A stretch of DNA of 64,000 bases, from NCBI RefSeq assembly GCF_000170755.1, contig NZ_ABCK01000012.1, forward strand, positions 1 through 64,000. The letters run 5' to 3'. The position numbers were made by a program, and so were the translations under genes. This DNA comes from Lentisphaera araneosa HTCC2155 (GTDB lineage: Bacteria > Verrucomicrobiota > Lentisphaeria > Lentisphaerales > Lentisphaeraceae). This document shows, piece after piece, positions 1-9,593 of this stretch; within the stretch, counting starts at the first letter, position 1; each line of letters opens with the position of its first letter. The notes under the pieces are model-generated. The model did no database searches and was not told the origin of the DNA. It was given only the letters and a program-made list of their open reading frames with translations.

Positions 1-1
1 C

Positions 2-829
2 TGTGCCCCTTATTTTTGTCACAGTTCTGATCATGGGCACCCAGCTGGCCCCGGACCATGGATGGTGCATGCCATGCAGCAATTGATTGTAGGTATTTAT
101 CAGCAGAGTGGGGCCAATGATAAAGACGTTTTATTAGGCTGTGAGGCAGCGGCAGCTGAACCCTTTATGGAAAACCTTCCACTCAATGATTTGCGCTTTA
201 ATCAAGTTTTGAGCTATGGTAGATGGGTGCCGGCTTATGCATTTATTTACCATGAATACGTCAATAACTTTCAGGGGAATCAAGTAGAAACAAGCGAGTT
301 TTTTGACACAGAGCAGGGGGCTAATCACTTGCTTCTGCGCACCGCTTATTCTTTTTCAATCGGCGATTTAATGACTATCGTTTTAAATGAAGAGGGCGAA
401 ATCCATTGGGCCTGGTGTAGTAAGTTCTCTGTCCCTGCACCCGATCAAAAAAGTATTATACAACTGATAAAAAATCTTAGCGCTTGGCGCAAAGGCGTCG
501 CAAAGGATTTTTTGATTTACGGTCGCATGGAAAAACCCTATGAGATCTTAAAACCACGCCAAGCTCAAGTTTATCGTAGCGATGGAACACTTATGAATTT
601 TGATAAAGTACTTAGTAGTCGTTTTGTTAATTTAGAGGGCAGAGACGTTCAACTTTTTGTCAATTGGCAAGATAATACTGAGCAAGTGGAGCTGAGCTTG
701 GACACAGATCTAAAGACTATAATTATTTATAGCTCTGCCACAGGTGAAATGAGGCAAGTAAGTCCCCAGGCTTTAAATTTATCAGTTCCTCCTTTAGATA
801 GCTTAATGATTGAGTATGTAAGATATTAA
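2..829 (+). CDS. C-terminal part of a DUF6259-like carbohydrate-active protein (5' end outside window)
   Basis: The reading frame is open to the left edge, so the gene starts before the window; codons upstream of the first in-window ATG (position 62) read as sensible protein (HSSDHGHPAGPGPW). The pattern 'GPW..HAMQQ', then 'LGCEAAAAEPF', 'LPLNDLRFN' and 'AYAFIYHEYVNNFQGNQ' resembles the C-terminal catalytic-barrel region of DUF6259 glycoside-hydrolase-like proteins (recognised from memory, not searched). The last ~80 residues look like a beta-sandwich tail. The substrate is unknown; a polysaccharide role fits the sulfatases nearby. The alternative is another GH-like TIM-barrel family. Confidence 0.55.
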   Translation, partial: CAPYFCHSSDHGHPAGPGPWMVHAMQQLIVGIYQQSGANDKDVLLGCEAAAAEPFMENLPLNDLRFNQVLSYGRWVPAYAFIYHEYVNNFQGNQVETSEFFDTEQGANHLLLRTAYSFSIGDLMTIVLNEEGEIHWAWCSKFSVPAPDQKSIIQLIKNLSAWRKGVAKDFLIYGRMEKPYEILKPRQAQVYRSDGTLMNFDKVLSSRFVNLEGRDVQLFVNWQDNTEQVELSLDTDLKTIIIYSSATGEMRQVSPQALNLSVPPLDSLMIEYVRY

Positions 830-873
830 ACTCACTTACACCCACAATTACAATGACAAATCAATATATCATA

Positions 874-902
874 TTGACATCACCTTAATTTTGGCGTATA
901 AT
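874..902 (+). promoter_or_regulatory. Consensus sigma-70 promoter of the first pseudopilin
   Basis: TTGACA at 874-879, a 17-bp spacer, and TATAAT at 897-902 form an exact housekeeping promoter, 30 bp before the ATG at 933. It differs from the TTGTCA/GACAAT motif seen before many other genes in the window. Confidence 0.75.
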
Positions 903-932
903 AATGATATATTGATTTAATAGGTATTGTAC

Positions 933-1583
933 ATGAAACAAAAATTTACATTAATTGAGTTAATGGTCGTTATTGCCATCATTGGGATATTGGTCTCACT
1001 ACTCTTACCTAGCTTAAACAATGCTCGGGAGAAATCCAAGTCAGCTGTTTGTAAAAGTAACCTCAAACAAATTGGCCAATTTGCCTCCATGGCCTCAGAT
1101 GACAATGATCAATGGACGGTAGCTCTTGACTGGAGTCATTCCAATCCAGGTTTTACCGGTACTTTGGTGAATTATAGTGGTACTGATAGATATATTACAC
1201 AAGCAACTAAATCCGGTTTATATCACTGTCCTAGCTTGGGTAGCTTAGCTGGCACATCTCAAGCGGCTTACCTATACACATCTTATGGCGTTAATGGACT
1301 TACTGTTCCCCACGCGACTAGGGAAACTCGTGGCAATCGTAAATTAAATGAAATCGTTGATTCGGCCAACAAAGTCTATTTTGCCGATATTACTACAAAT
1401 TCAATCTTCAAAGAATTTTTATATAATCCTGGTATAAGTAAGCCTCTCTTTCGCTGGCATGGCTCTAGCAGCAGTTTAGGCAAATCAAATGTTAATTGGT
1501 TCGATGGTAGTGTACGCATCGAACCCGGTGATTTCGATGCCGGGCCTGATGCTTGGAATAAGTATTTCAAAGACTTGAATTAA
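933..1583 (+). CDS. Type II secretion-like pseudopilin, tandem copy 1
   Basis: This 216-residue protein starts with the class III prepilin signature ([20 protein letters not shown]): a short basic leader, then F-T-L-I-E and a hydrophobic helix that serves as membrane anchor and assembly domain. The residue before the expected cleavage point is Lys, where classical prepilins have Gly. The C-terminus keeps a variant of the H-xn-DG motif (H followed about 14 residues later by DG). The ATG at 933 is preferred over a TTG at 927 because 'AGG' lies upstream and the leader is then normal. It is one of six intact pseudopilins here and nearly identical to the next gene. Such proteins are abundant in Lentisphaerae; whether each joins a secretion pseudopilus is unknown. 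Confidence 0.85.
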   Translation: MKQKFTLIELMVVIAIIGILVSLLLPSLNNAREKSKSAVCKSNLKQIGQFASMASDDNDQWTVALDWSHSNPGFTGTLVNYSGTDRYITQATKSGLYHCPSLGSLAGTSQAAYLYTSYGVNGLTVPHATRETRGNRKLNEIVDSANKVYFADITTNSIFKEFLYNPGISKPLFRWHGSSSSLGKSNVNWFDGSVRIEPGDFDAGPDAWNKYFKDLN

Positions 1584-1827
1584 ATGGATGTCTTTGATTC
1601 GTGAGTGATATGGAATTTGGCTATAAAATATCTATATACTGCATTTTAAAATAAGAAAATTATCTATGTATTTAATTGCCTTTAGTGCCTCTCACTCATT
1701 AAAGATGCTTATGCATATTAAAGTTCATAATTATATAATTTGATGATTTAATTATAGATAAATCATTATATTAATTTAATTTTATATCAATAAATCAAAA
1801 GTTGTTTAATTTAGATAGAGAGTTTTA

Positions 1828-2478
1828 ATGAAACAAAAATTTACATTAGTTGAGCTATTAGTCGTTGTTGCCATCATTGGGATATTGGTCTCACTACTCT
1901 TACCTAGCTTAAACAATGCTCGGGAGAAATCCAAGTCAGCTGTTTGTAAAAGTAACCTCAAACAAATTGGCCAATTTGCCTCCATGGCCTCAGATGATAA
2001 TGATCAATGGACGGTAGCTCTAGACTGGAGTCATTCCAATCCAGGTTTTACCGGTACTTTGGTGAATTATAGTGGTACTGATAGATATATTACACAAGCA
2101 ACTAAATCCGGTTTATATCACTGTCCTAGCCTAGGCAGCTTAGCCGGCACATCTCAAGCGGCTTACCTATACACATCTTATGGCGTTAATGGACTTACTG
2201 TTCCCCACGCGACTAGGGAAACTCGTGGCAATCGTAAATTAAATGAAATCGTTGATTCGGCCAACAAAGTCTATTTTGCCGATATTACTACAAACTCAAT
2301 CTACCAACAATTTTTATATAATCCTGGTATAAGTAAGCCTCTCTTTCGCTGGCATGGCTCTAGCAGCAGTTTAGGCAAATCAAATGTTAATTGGTTCGAT
2401 GGGAGTGTACGCATCGAACCCGGTGATTTCGATGCCGGGCCTGATGCTTGGAATAAGTATTTCGGAGAACTCGATTAA
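1828..2478 (+). CDS. Type II secretion-like pseudopilin, tandem copy 2
   Basis: The protein has 216 residues, the same length and architecture as copy 1. By eye only about 22 of 651 nucleotides differ, clustered in the first ~35 bp, around 'FKEF' versus 'YQQF', and in the last five codons. The start ATG follows an AGAGAG stretch. The 244-bp gap between copies is AT-rich and I see no consensus promoter in it, so copy 2 may depend on transcription from copy 1 or on a weak promoter. The N-terminus ([17 protein letters not shown]) is closer to the other pseudopilins in the window than copy 1 is. This suggests duplication followed by gene conversion of the body. Confidence 0.85.
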   Translation: MKQKFTLVELLVVVAIIGILVSLLLPSLNNAREKSKSAVCKSNLKQIGQFASMASDDNDQWTVALDWSHSNPGFTGTLVNYSGTDRYITQATKSGLYHCPSLGSLAGTSQAAYLYTSYGVNGLTVPHATRETRGNRKLNEIVDSANKVYFADITTNSIYQQFLYNPGISKPLFRWHGSSSSLGKSNVNWFDGSVRIEPGDFDAGPDAWNKYFGELD

Positions 2479-2678
2479 GTAATTTTGATTCCAAATGAGT
2501 CTCTTGCTACATATCATAAATTCCTTCTTAGTATTTTTTATATTCATTGCTTCTCGCGGAAACACTTATAGATTTTGATGATTTAGTTTAAGACTTTTAG
2601 TCATCAAGGTGTTTTTTATATTTAATTGACTCCCTTTGACCTAAGTTGGTAGGAGGCTGAGTTTTTGCATAAAATAAT

Positions 2679-3569
2679 ATGGGCGTATTTATGAATACAA
2701 AATTTATCTTCATCATTCTTTTTCTCTCTAAGTCTCTGTTATGGGGTGCGGATGATCTTGTTTTTGCTAAAGGCTCTCAATGGGAAGTCTTATCTGTCGG
2801 CCACAAATATGCCGAGGGCATGGCCTGGGATTCAGAAGGGAACTTTTATTTTACTGATGTCCCACGTAGTCAGCTTTTTAAGATTGATCGAGAAAGTAAT
2901 CAAAAAACTCTCGTAGTGGCTGATACCGGGGTCGCTAATGGCATCGCTTTCGGGCCCGATGGCCGGCTTTACGGCTGTGCTCGTGATGCTATAGCATCTT
3001 GGAACACATCAACTTGGGAAGCAAAAGTTCACGGAGTAGGGGCTCACTCAAATGACTTGGCTATTCTCGATGATGGAACATTATTTTATACGGATCCAAA
3101 AACCCATAGCATCTGGCGACTGGATGGAAAATCTAAAAAACGCAGCTTGGCCCTCTCTCTTAAATTTAGGCCCAACGGATTGACTTTAAGTCCCGATAAA
3201 AAGACCCTGTTAGTTGCCGCATTTTTTGCAGATACTATTTATGCTTTTCCGATTAATGACTTTGGAAAAGTTGAAGATGAAGCTGAGGTGGCCTACGTCT
3301 TAGCTACACCTTCTAATGGCAGGGGCCTCTTAGATGGCATGCAGGTTTTACCCAATGGTAAACTCGTTGCCGGAACAGCGCTGGGGATACAAATTGTTGA
3401 ACCCCACAGCAAGGATAAAAGAGGCTCTATTATACTGATTCCTTCTCCGGTACAGGACTCCCGTTGCAATTATGTGCGCATCAGTCCCGATGGGAAATGG
3501 CTTTACGGCTGCTTTGTCAAAGAAGTGCGTCGCCGTCGAATTGAACTCAAATTAACCTCAAAAGAATGA
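2679..3569 (+). CDS. Secreted SMP-30/gluconolactonase-like beta-propeller protein
   Basis: This 296-residue protein has an N-terminal hydrophobic signal (residues ~5-23, ending LLWGA). Repeated propeller strands follow: 'AEGMAWDSEGNFYFTD', 'ANGIAFGPDGRLYG', 'SNDLAILDDGTLFYTD', 'RPNGLTLSPDKKTLLVA', 'LDGMQVLPNGKLVAGT', 'RCNYVRISPDGKWLYG'. The E/N/D pattern in these strands matches the metal site of the SMP-30/gluconolactonase/LRE family, which hydrolyses sugar lactones. Translation could begin at 2679 or at ATG 2691, which gives a cleaner signal peptide. Export makes a role on extracellular sugar acids more likely than a cytosolic one (inference). It lies 76 bp before the next gene, probably in one operon. 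Confidence 0.8.
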   Translation: MGVFMNTKFIFIILFLSKSLLWGADDLVFAKGSQWEVLSVGHKYAEGMAWDSEGNFYFTDVPRSQLFKIDRESNQKTLVVADTGVANGIAFGPDGRLYGCARDAIASWNTSTWEAKVHGVGAHSNDLAILDDGTLFYTDPKTHSIWRLDGKSKKRSLALSLKFRPNGLTLSPDKKTLLVAAFFADTIYAFPINDFGKVEDEAEVAYVLATPSNGRGLLDGMQVLPNGKLVAGTALGIQIVEPHSKDKRGSIILIPSPVQDSRCNYVRISPDGKWLYGCFVKEVRRRRIELKLTSKE

Positions 3570-3645
3570 GTCCTGTGTCTTATTCGATCGGGCATCCTCG
3601 AAGCGTCAAAGATCTATTTACAGCAAAACAAAGAGAATAAATTTT

Positions 3646-4527
3646 ATGAAAAAAATAGTTGTTATAGCACTCTGTCTATTTAGTCAGTTTTTATTTGCCG
3701 AATCATCAAAAGCTAAAGAGGCCTGGTCTTATTTAGACAATGGAAAAATCCGCATTGGCATAGATAAGTCAAGGGGTGGGTGTATCGGCTTTTTGGGAGA
3801 AAGTAAAACGGGAAGAAATCTCTTAAATCATTTTGATGAAGGACGCTTCATTCAGCAATCCTATTATGGAAAGAGCGATGGTTCAGATTGGAATGGAAAA
3901 CCATGGGTCTACAATCCGGTTCAGGGAGGGAGTTGGGACCGTAAGCCGTCTCGTCTTCTCGAATTTAAGAAAGATGACAGCAAGCAAAGTATGTATTCCA
4001 AAGTAGAGCCCCGTCGTTGGTCCAGTGCCAAGCCATGCCCGGAAGCCTTGATGGAGCAAAATATTAGCCTTCATGGTAATTTGGCAAAAATCAATTTCAT
4101 CATGAATTACACGGGGCCGGATCAAGGTAAAGCAAGACATCAGGAAATGCCGGCGGTATTTGTGGATGCTCTGTTAAAAAATTTCTATTACACAAAAGAA
4201 GGGAAACTGATCACGGAGGAGCCACGGGTTTTAAAGAAAAAGGATGGTGGTTTGAAATTAGGTAAAAGTAGTTCTGAGTGGGTGGCCTATGTAGACGATA
4301 ATAAGTGGGGTGTGGGGGTCTATACGCCCGGCTCGACGCTCTTTACTTGCTACAAAGCTTTAGGCAACGGAACTACAGGACCAAAGGGCTCGGCTTGTTC
4401 CTACGTTTCCCCCCTTAGAACGTATAGTTTAACACCGGGCCTAAAAGTCGATTATACTTTTTATTTAACTGTTGGAACTCTGGACGAAATCAAAGAGCGC
4501 TTTGAAGCCTTAAAAAAATCCAAGTGA
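3646..4527 (+). CDS. Secreted protein of unknown function, possible galactose-mutarotase-like fold
   Basis: The protein has 293 residues with a clear signal peptide (MKKIVVIALCLFSQFLFA). The mature start 'YLDNGKIRIGIDKSRGGCIGFL' resembles the first strands of mutarotase-like beta-sandwich proteins. Aromatic and basic motifs (NHFDEGRFIQQSYYG; HQEMPAVFVD) and a final strand set before 'DEIKERFEAL' fit a sugar-binding sandwich, but I cannot name the family. It follows the SMP-30-like gene with the same orientation and a short gap, so joint expression is likely. Function is not assigned. Confidence 0.6.
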   Translation: MKKIVVIALCLFSQFLFAESSKAKEAWSYLDNGKIRIGIDKSRGGCIGFLGESKTGRNLLNHFDEGRFIQQSYYGKSDGSDWNGKPWVYNPVQGGSWDRKPSRLLEFKKDDSKQSMYSKVEPRRWSSAKPCPEALMEQNISLHGNLAKINFIMNYTGPDQGKARHQEMPAVFVDALLKNFYYTKEGKLITEEPRVLKKKDGGLKLGKSSSEWVAYVDDNKWGVGVYTPGSTLFTCYKALGNGTTGPKGSACSYVSPLRTYSLTPGLKVDYTFYLTVGTLDEIKERFEALKKSK

Positions 4528-4983
4528 TTGAGAGCAAGTGCTAGCCTTACATAAGCTCAAGGTAGCGTCAACAAGTGGCCTTAGGTGGCGCTTCGCTTAG
4601 GTGGAAAGAAACAGGAAAAATAGAGTCGCCTGTGTGGTAATACCTAGGAGCGCCGATTGCTTAATCCGCAATAATGAGCCTAGAGTCTTATTCGGTCGGG
4701 TTTCCAGCCCTTGAAATTGTGTGTGGACTTTATCCGTGGGACTTTGCCCCACACTGGCATAGTTCGGGCTTCCAGCCCTAGGACTGACCGAACAAGTTCT
4801 TATATTCTCAGGAAACTCTAAGCGACGCCCATAGGTATGGAGAAATAAATTTTCCAAAAAATTTCATTTTACTGTAAGATTATGGCTTAGCGCGATAATA
4901 CTGATCTAAGAATGAATAGGTGAGAGCTCGAACTCTTACTTGAATAATTTGATTTATTTAGTTTAAATAAGAAGGAAAATATT
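4528..4983. repeat. Intergenic mosaic of dispersed hairpin repeats
   Basis: There is no convincing gene. The stretch holds a copy of the 'GGTGGCGCTTCGCTTAGGT' word (near 4572-4600), a degenerate GCCGATT/AATCGGC element (near 4640), and hairpin words such as GTGGG-ACTTTG-CCCAC and GGGCT-TCC-AGCCC (about 4735-4780) that recur at 60.5 kb. An open frame on the minus strand across 4597-4857 is made of these repeats and is not a gene. An AAGAAGGA ribosome-binding site for the next gene lies just before 4984. Confidence 0.6.
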
Positions 4984-6852
4984 ATGGATCGTCGCCAGTT
5001 TTTAAAATCAAAAATCGCAGGTACTGCAATCTTAGCTTCTTCGGGCTTAGTTTTTAAAGCGGATGCACAGAACCTGCCAACGCAGAGTGAAGAAAGTCCG
5101 GATATGTTGGATGTGGATGTTTTAGTTGTGGGCGGTGGTTCGGCTGGTCACGTGGCCGCTATTCAGGCTGGACGCATGGGTGCAAAAACAGTTCTTCTTG
5201 AACGTAACTCACAGCTGGGCGGTACAACCACGACTGGCGGCGTTTGCTTCCCCGGCCTCTTTCACGCTTGGGGTAAACAGCTTATCTCTGGTATTGGTTG
5301 GGAGCTGGTAAAAAAATCACGTGAAGTCGATTGTAAGCCCCTTCAGGATTTCTCTGTAGCTAATAAAGGTCACGTTTATTATCATGTTGATATCAATGGT
5401 CAGCTTTATTCTCTCTTAGCCGAAGAAGCCTGCCTCGATGCAGGTGTTTCACTGGCTTATTATCAGTTCCCAGAGAAAGTGACAGAGACGGCAAATGGTT
5501 GGCTTGTTGATGTCGTTGGTCAGGGCGTGCGTTACCAATTGCGCTGTAAGCAAATAATTGACTGTTCTGGTGGTGCAACTGTAGCGGGGATGTTGGGTAT
5601 GGAGCGCATGCGTGGCGAAGAACGTCAACCTGGGACACACTCTGTCATCTACAAGGGTTTTGATATGGCTGTGGTTAATAAAAACAAAAAGAAAATTCAG
5701 TCCATGTATAATCAGGCGCTTAAAGAAGGCCGTCTTCAGAAGGGGGATACCTGGGGCGGAAATGCTTTCCAACCCATTCAAAGTAGAAGTGGTAATTGTA
5801 ATCACATTTTTGGCGCGGATTCTTCTACTGCAGCAACGCAAACCCAAACAAATCTTGCGGGGAGGAAGTCGATTTTGCGCATGCTTAAATTTCTTAAAAC
5901 AATTCCCGGTGGTGAAAAAGCGAGCATTGATCGCATGATGACCGAAACTGCCAGTCGCGAAACTTACCGCATCAAAGGTGAGCGAGTGCTAACGGTAAAT
6001 GATTACACCAGCGGGCGAACTTTTAAAGACTCACTCTGTTATTCCTTTTATCCTATCGATTTACACGATAAAAATGGTGTAAAACCCCGAAAATTAAAAC
6101 CGGGAACCTTCCCCACTATTCCGAGAAGTTGCCTCATCCCAAAAGGGTCGAAAAACTTCATGGTGGCAGGTCGTAGCCTTTCAAGTGACCGTTTAGCCAA
6201 TTCCGCAGCACGTGTCCAAGCCACTTGTATGGCCATGGGGCAGGCCACTGCGGTGACCGCTGTACTTGCTGCTAGGCAGAGCAAGACTCCGGGTGATGTA
6301 GATTTGGCTGAAATCCGCGCCGAACTCATTAAGCATAATGCAATTGTCATTGGTGGACTAAAAAGTGCCAAAGCCGAGCCCAAAGAAGCTAAAGTCGAGT
6401 CGCAAGAAGCTAAAACGCAGGTCTTAAGTGGGGATAGACTTTTAGTGGATGCTGTGACTGCTCATGCAATAGGTTCTTGGCAAAAAAGCAGTAATTCTAA
6501 ACCTGCCATTGGTTCTAACTACCTTCACGATAACAATCAAGCAAAGGGTGAAAATTCTTTAACTTTCGACATCAAAGTCGAAAATCCCGGCAGGTATGCA
6601 ATTAAGTTTTTCTACAGTGCTCATGAGACTCGTGCAAATAATGTGCCTGTGTCGATAAGTATTGGCGGGCAAGTGACAGAACTTAAAGTCAATCAACAAA
6701 AGAGTGATGATGGCGGATTTGTACTTGGTCAATTTGATATCCAAGACCAGGTAAAAATTGTTATTTCCAATGCAAATACAAGTGGCTTTGTGATTGTCGA
6801 TGGCTTGGAACTTAAGACAACTAAGACAACTAAGGCAAAGCTTAAGATATAA
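4984..6852 (+). CDS. Tat-exported FAD-dependent oxidoreductase with C-terminal golvesin-like domain
   Basis: This is a 622-residue protein. An N-terminal Tat-type signal (DRRQFLKSK then a hydrophobic stretch to about residue 28) implies export after cofactor loading. Residues ~43-80 hold the dinucleotide-binding Rossmann motif DVLVVGGGSAGHVAAIQAG and the FAD signature 'LGGTTTTGGVCFPGLF', typical of the FAD_oxidored family. A second FAD contact 'FMVAGRSLSSDRLANSAARVQATCMAMGQA' lies near residues 393-422. The last ~120 residues form a separate beta-sandwich (GRYAIKFFYSAHETRANNVPVSI), like golvesin/xanthan-lyase accessory modules. A strong AGAAGGA site precedes the ATG. It is followed after 15 bp by a membrane gene that may supply electrons (inference). 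The substrate is unknown. Confidence 0.85.
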   Translation: MDRRQFLKSKIAGTAILASSGLVFKADAQNLPTQSEESPDMLDVDVLVVGGGSAGHVAAIQAGRMGAKTVLLERNSQLGGTTTTGGVCFPGLFHAWGKQLISGIGWELVKKSREVDCKPLQDFSVANKGHVYYHVDINGQLYSLLAEEACLDAGVSLAYYQFPEKVTETANGWLVDVVGQGVRYQLRCKQIIDCSGGATVAGMLGMERMRGEERQPGTHSVIYKGFDMAVVNKNKKKIQSMYNQALKEGRLQKGDTWGGNAFQPIQSRSGNCNHIFGADSSTAATQTQTNLAGRKSILRMLKFLKTIPGGEKASIDRMMTETASRETYRIKGERVLTVNDYTSGRTFKDSLCYSFYPIDLHDKNGVKPRKLKPGTFPTIPRSCLIPKGSKNFMVAGRSLSSDRLANSAARVQATCMAMGQATAVTAVLAARQSKTPGDVDLAEIRAELIKHNAIVIGGLKSAKAEPKEAKVESQEAKTQVLSGDRLLVDAVTAHAIGSWQKSSNSKPAIGSNYLHDNNQAKGENSLTFDIKVENPGRYAIKFFYSAHETRANNVPVSISIGGQVTELKVNQQKSDDGGFVLGQFDIQDQVKIVISNANTSGFVIVDGLELKTTKTTKAKLKI

Positions 6853-6867
6853 GCTTAGGGCTAAATT

Positions 6868-7770
6868 TTGAAAAAGAAAAAACAACTCGTTAATCTCCTG
6901 GTGGCCAGCACTTTTCTCGTGCTGGTGGTCTCGGGCTTGATGGCGTATTTCAGACCCTTTTCAATAAAAACCACTGGCTTGCATTCCTTGATGGGATTTT
7001 TCTTTATCCTACTTATATACCTACATGTGAAGCATAATTTCACGGGTTTGAAAAAAAGCTTTCAGGGAAAAAATCTAGTGCTGACTTTTAGCATCACAGG
7101 CTTGCTGACAGCCCTGTTTATTTGGCAGCCCAAACCCGTTCAAGCGGTCTTGGGTTTAAGTAATAATTTGGGTGCGGCTCAGGATCGTTTTGTGATGAAT
7201 GATAAGGGCATGATTTATAATTACACGCCAACGCCCAAATATAAGCTTAAAATAGAAGTGAGAGCGGGTAAAAACTACCAAATTGAAAAACCACCGCAAA
7301 TGGCGATTTGGTTGCAAAATCAATCCTTTTACCACATCAAAACTTTGCACAGTACGCAAAATACTGAAGAATTGCCATACTGGTCCTGGAAAGTTAAAGA
7401 ATATAATAAAGCGAAAAAAGAAGCCGAAGAAAACGACGGGGAAGTTTTAGCTGTAAGTGGGGCGACTCCCAATAGTTCATTTGATCCACGGGATTATATT
7501 TTGCCCGAAAGAAATGAAGAGCCCTTTTATTTGATGATCGAAGTGAATCAACCCGGCGATGGTAATGAATCTTACCAGGATCAGCCCAGCATGATATATA
7601 GAATTGAGATAGATAATAAATACCCCACGGCCTTTCAGGTATTTGAGCTCATGGGCTACTCAAAATACGATGATCAGGACGAGTCCTGGCAAGCCTATTA
7701 TCCCGATGGCTCCGTAACGACGGCACTCAAGCTTATTGATAGTGCCTTACTCACTGTAGAGAGAGATTAA
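6868..7770 (+). CDS. DUF4405-like membrane protein with periplasmic domain (TTG start)
   Basis: The protein has 300 residues. Three predicted membrane helices lie in the first ~95 residues. The motif 'TGLHSLMGFFFILLIYLHVKHNF' carries paired histidines typical of DUF4405 proteins, which resemble small cytochrome b subunits. The remaining ~190 residues are hydrophilic and contain 'PPQMAIWLQNQSFYHIKTLH', which may be a DUF2271-like domain. The start is TTG at 6868 because AGGG at 6857-6860 sits seven bases upstream and no ATG fits. Its TAA overlaps the ATG of the sulfatase (TAATG at 7768-7772), indicating translational coupling. Together with the FAD enzyme it may form a membrane redox module (inference). 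Confidence 0.7.
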   Translation: MKKKKQLVNLLVASTFLVLVVSGLMAYFRPFSIKTTGLHSLMGFFFILLIYLHVKHNFTGLKKSFQGKNLVLTFSITGLLTALFIWQPKPVQAVLGLSNNLGAAQDRFVMNDKGMIYNYTPTPKYKLKIEVRAGKNYQIEKPPQMAIWLQNQSFYHIKTLHSTQNTEELPYWSWKVKEYNKAKKEAEENDGEVLAVSGATPNSSFDPRDYILPERNEEPFYLMIEVNQPGDGNESYQDQPSMIYRIEIDNKYPTAFQVFELMGYSKYDDQDESWQAYYPDGSVTTALKLIDSALLTVERD

Positions 7771-9593
7771 TGAGAAAATTTTTATTTCTTTTATTTTGTT
7801 TAATAAGTTTGCCTTTATTGGCATTGGACAAAAAGCCCAGCGTTCTAATTATCAATGTGGATGACTGGAATGACTGGAACGAAGTCCTGCAGGGACATCA
7901 GCAAGCTATTACGCCCCATATTAAACGCTTAGCTGAACGCGGTATCACCTTCAGTAATGCGATCTGTGTCTCACCTTCCTGCGTACCTTCCCGTCCGGCT
8001 TTCTTTACCGGCATAGCTCCTTGGCGCTCCGGAAATATTTCCAATGATAATGGTCGTCGGCCCTGGCGTTTTTACGCAGGGCAAGAAGCCGTTACCATTC
8101 CTAAGCTCTTTTCGCAAAATGGCTGGGAAAGCATTGGTATAGCCAAGAACTTCCACAAAGGGGACAAGCCGGAGTTTGATACCTATATTCCGCCACCCAA
8201 AAAGGTGAATAAAGTTAAGGGCGTTGGAATTAGACTCAACTCTTCTGCTGTTTGGGATATTGCCGATGTGCCGGTCACTGAAATGTCTGATTACAAAGCT
8301 GCCAGTCTTGGCATAGAAAAGATTCGGTCAGTTAAATCCTCTTTATTTCTTTCGGTGGGTATTTATCGCCCCCACGTTCCATGGATTGTGCCACAAAAGT
8401 ATTTTGATATGTATCCGCTGGAAAGCCTGCAGCTGCCTGAAGCCCGCAGTGATGACCTGGATGACTTGCCGGAGCGTTTTAAGTTAGTCGCCGGCTTTGA
8501 GGCAAAGTTCGGTAAAGGCTACCATGAAAATCTAGTAAAAAAGGGCTACGATAAGCAGTTTGTTAGGGCTTACTTAGCGAGTGTGACTTTTGCCGATGAG
8601 CAAGTCGGACGCCTTTTAGATGCCTGGTACGCCAGCCCCCATGCAGAAAATGGTTATGTTATTCTGTGGAGTGATCACGGTTACATGCTGGGAGAGAAAA
8701 GTGCTTGGTCAAAGATCAAACCCTGGTACAATTCATCGCGCAGTAATTTTATGATTGCCGGGCCGGGCTTAGAGAAGGGCGCAATGTGCAATAAAGCCGT
8801 TTCGCTTTTGGACCTCTACCCCACGCTCATAGATTTACTTGGATTGCCAAAACCACCGCAAAAACTCGATGGCAATAGTTTGTTAGCTTTGCTCAAAGAT
8901 CCACAAATGGATTGGGATAAACCTGTACAAATGACCTGCCAAATGGATGGGGTGTTTTTTGAATCAATTCTTTCCAATGATTATCGCATGACGCGTTTAG
9001 CAACAGGTGAAACCGAGTTGTATAAACTAACGAGTGATCCCCATGAATTTCGTAACCTAGCTGGAAACCCTGAGTATGCAGCGATTATTAAAAAGATGGA
9101 AAAACATCTTTCCTTTTCTTATCCGGCCATACCCGAGGACGGTTGGATTAAAGCCGAACTGATTCCCGCCCAGACTTCGGCGGATTATAAGTTGCGGGGC
9201 AACTGCCATTACTTGAGGAGTACAGACGGAGCCGGGAAAATGCTTTACGCCGACCTCAATGCAGGGAAGGGCAGCTATATCGATTTTATTCTAGAAGTCC
9301 AAAGCCCGGGAACTTACCGCTTGGAAGCCGCGATGTCAGCTAAGGGAAAATTTTTAATCCAAGTCGATGATGTGAAAAACGATGCCGCTCAATCGGATAA
9401 TGGCTACCCAATGAAAAATATCGCTCAATTACCCGCGTCGACAGAAATGACTAAGTTAAATTTAGGCGTGGCTAAATTTGATGCACCCGGTCTTAAAATC
9501 ATTCGTTTTGTTTCGCAAGTTCCCAAGCAACAGATGAAGTTCCATCGCCTGCGTTTACTAAAAGATGACGATGCGCAGGAAGTTGCCGATTAA
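7770..9593 (+). CDS. Secreted sulfatase, iduronate-2-sulfatase-like, with C-terminal sugar-binding-like domain
   Basis: This 607-residue protein has a signal peptide (first ~19 residues). The sulfatase fold begins 'SVLIINVDDWNDW' (metal-binding Asp pair) and carries 'CVPSRPAFFTG', the C-x-P-S-R site whose Cys is converted to formylglycine. 'WSDHGYMLGEKSAWSK' provides the second metal site. The pattern is that of iduronate-2-sulfatase-like enzymes. Residues ~460-600 form an extra beta domain (GSYIDFILEVQSPGTYRLEA) like carbohydrate-binding modules. Translation is coupled to the preceding membrane gene. The TAA stop at 9591-9593 falls inside a dispersed GCCGATT-AACA-ATCGG hairpin, so the repeat supplies the gene's end. 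The sulfated substrate is not known. Confidence 0.88.
   Translation: MRKFLFLLFCLISLPLLALDKKPSVLIINVDDWNDWNEVLQGHQQAITPHIKRLAERGITFSNAICVSPSCVPSRPAFFTGIAPWRSGNISNDNGRRPWRFYAGQEAVTIPKLFSQNGWESIGIAKNFHKGDKPEFDTYIPPPKKVNKVKGVGIRLNSSAVWDIADVPVTEMSDYKAASLGIEKIRSVKSSLFLSVGIYRPHVPWIVPQKYFDMYPLESLQLPEARSDDLDDLPERFKLVAGFEAKFGKGYHENLVKKGYDKQFVRAYLASVTFADEQVGRLLDAWYASPHAENGYVILWSDHGYMLGEKSAWSKIKPWYNSSRSNFMIAGPGLEKGAMCNKAVSLLDLYPTLIDLLGLPKPPQKLDGNSLLALLKDPQMDWDKPVQMTCQMDGVFFESILSNDYRMTRLATGETELYKLTSDPHEFRNLAGNPEYAAIIKKMEKHLSFSYPAIPEDGWIKAELIPAQTSADYKLRGNCHYLRSTDGAGKMLYADLNAGKGSYIDFILEVQSPGTYRLEAAMSAKGKFLIQVDDVKNDAAQSDNGYPMKNIAQLPASTEMTKLNLGVAKFDAPGLKIIRFVSQVPKQQMKFHRLRLLKDDDAQEVAD

Noticed and set aside
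2574-2617. Terminator after the second pseudopilin
   Set aside because: TTGATGA/TCATCAA can pair and a T-run follows, but the loop is about 20 bases and the stem AT-rich, so it is not supported.
4597-4857. 86-codon minus-strand open frame
   Set aside because: It lies wholly over dispersed repeat words and has no protein-like features.
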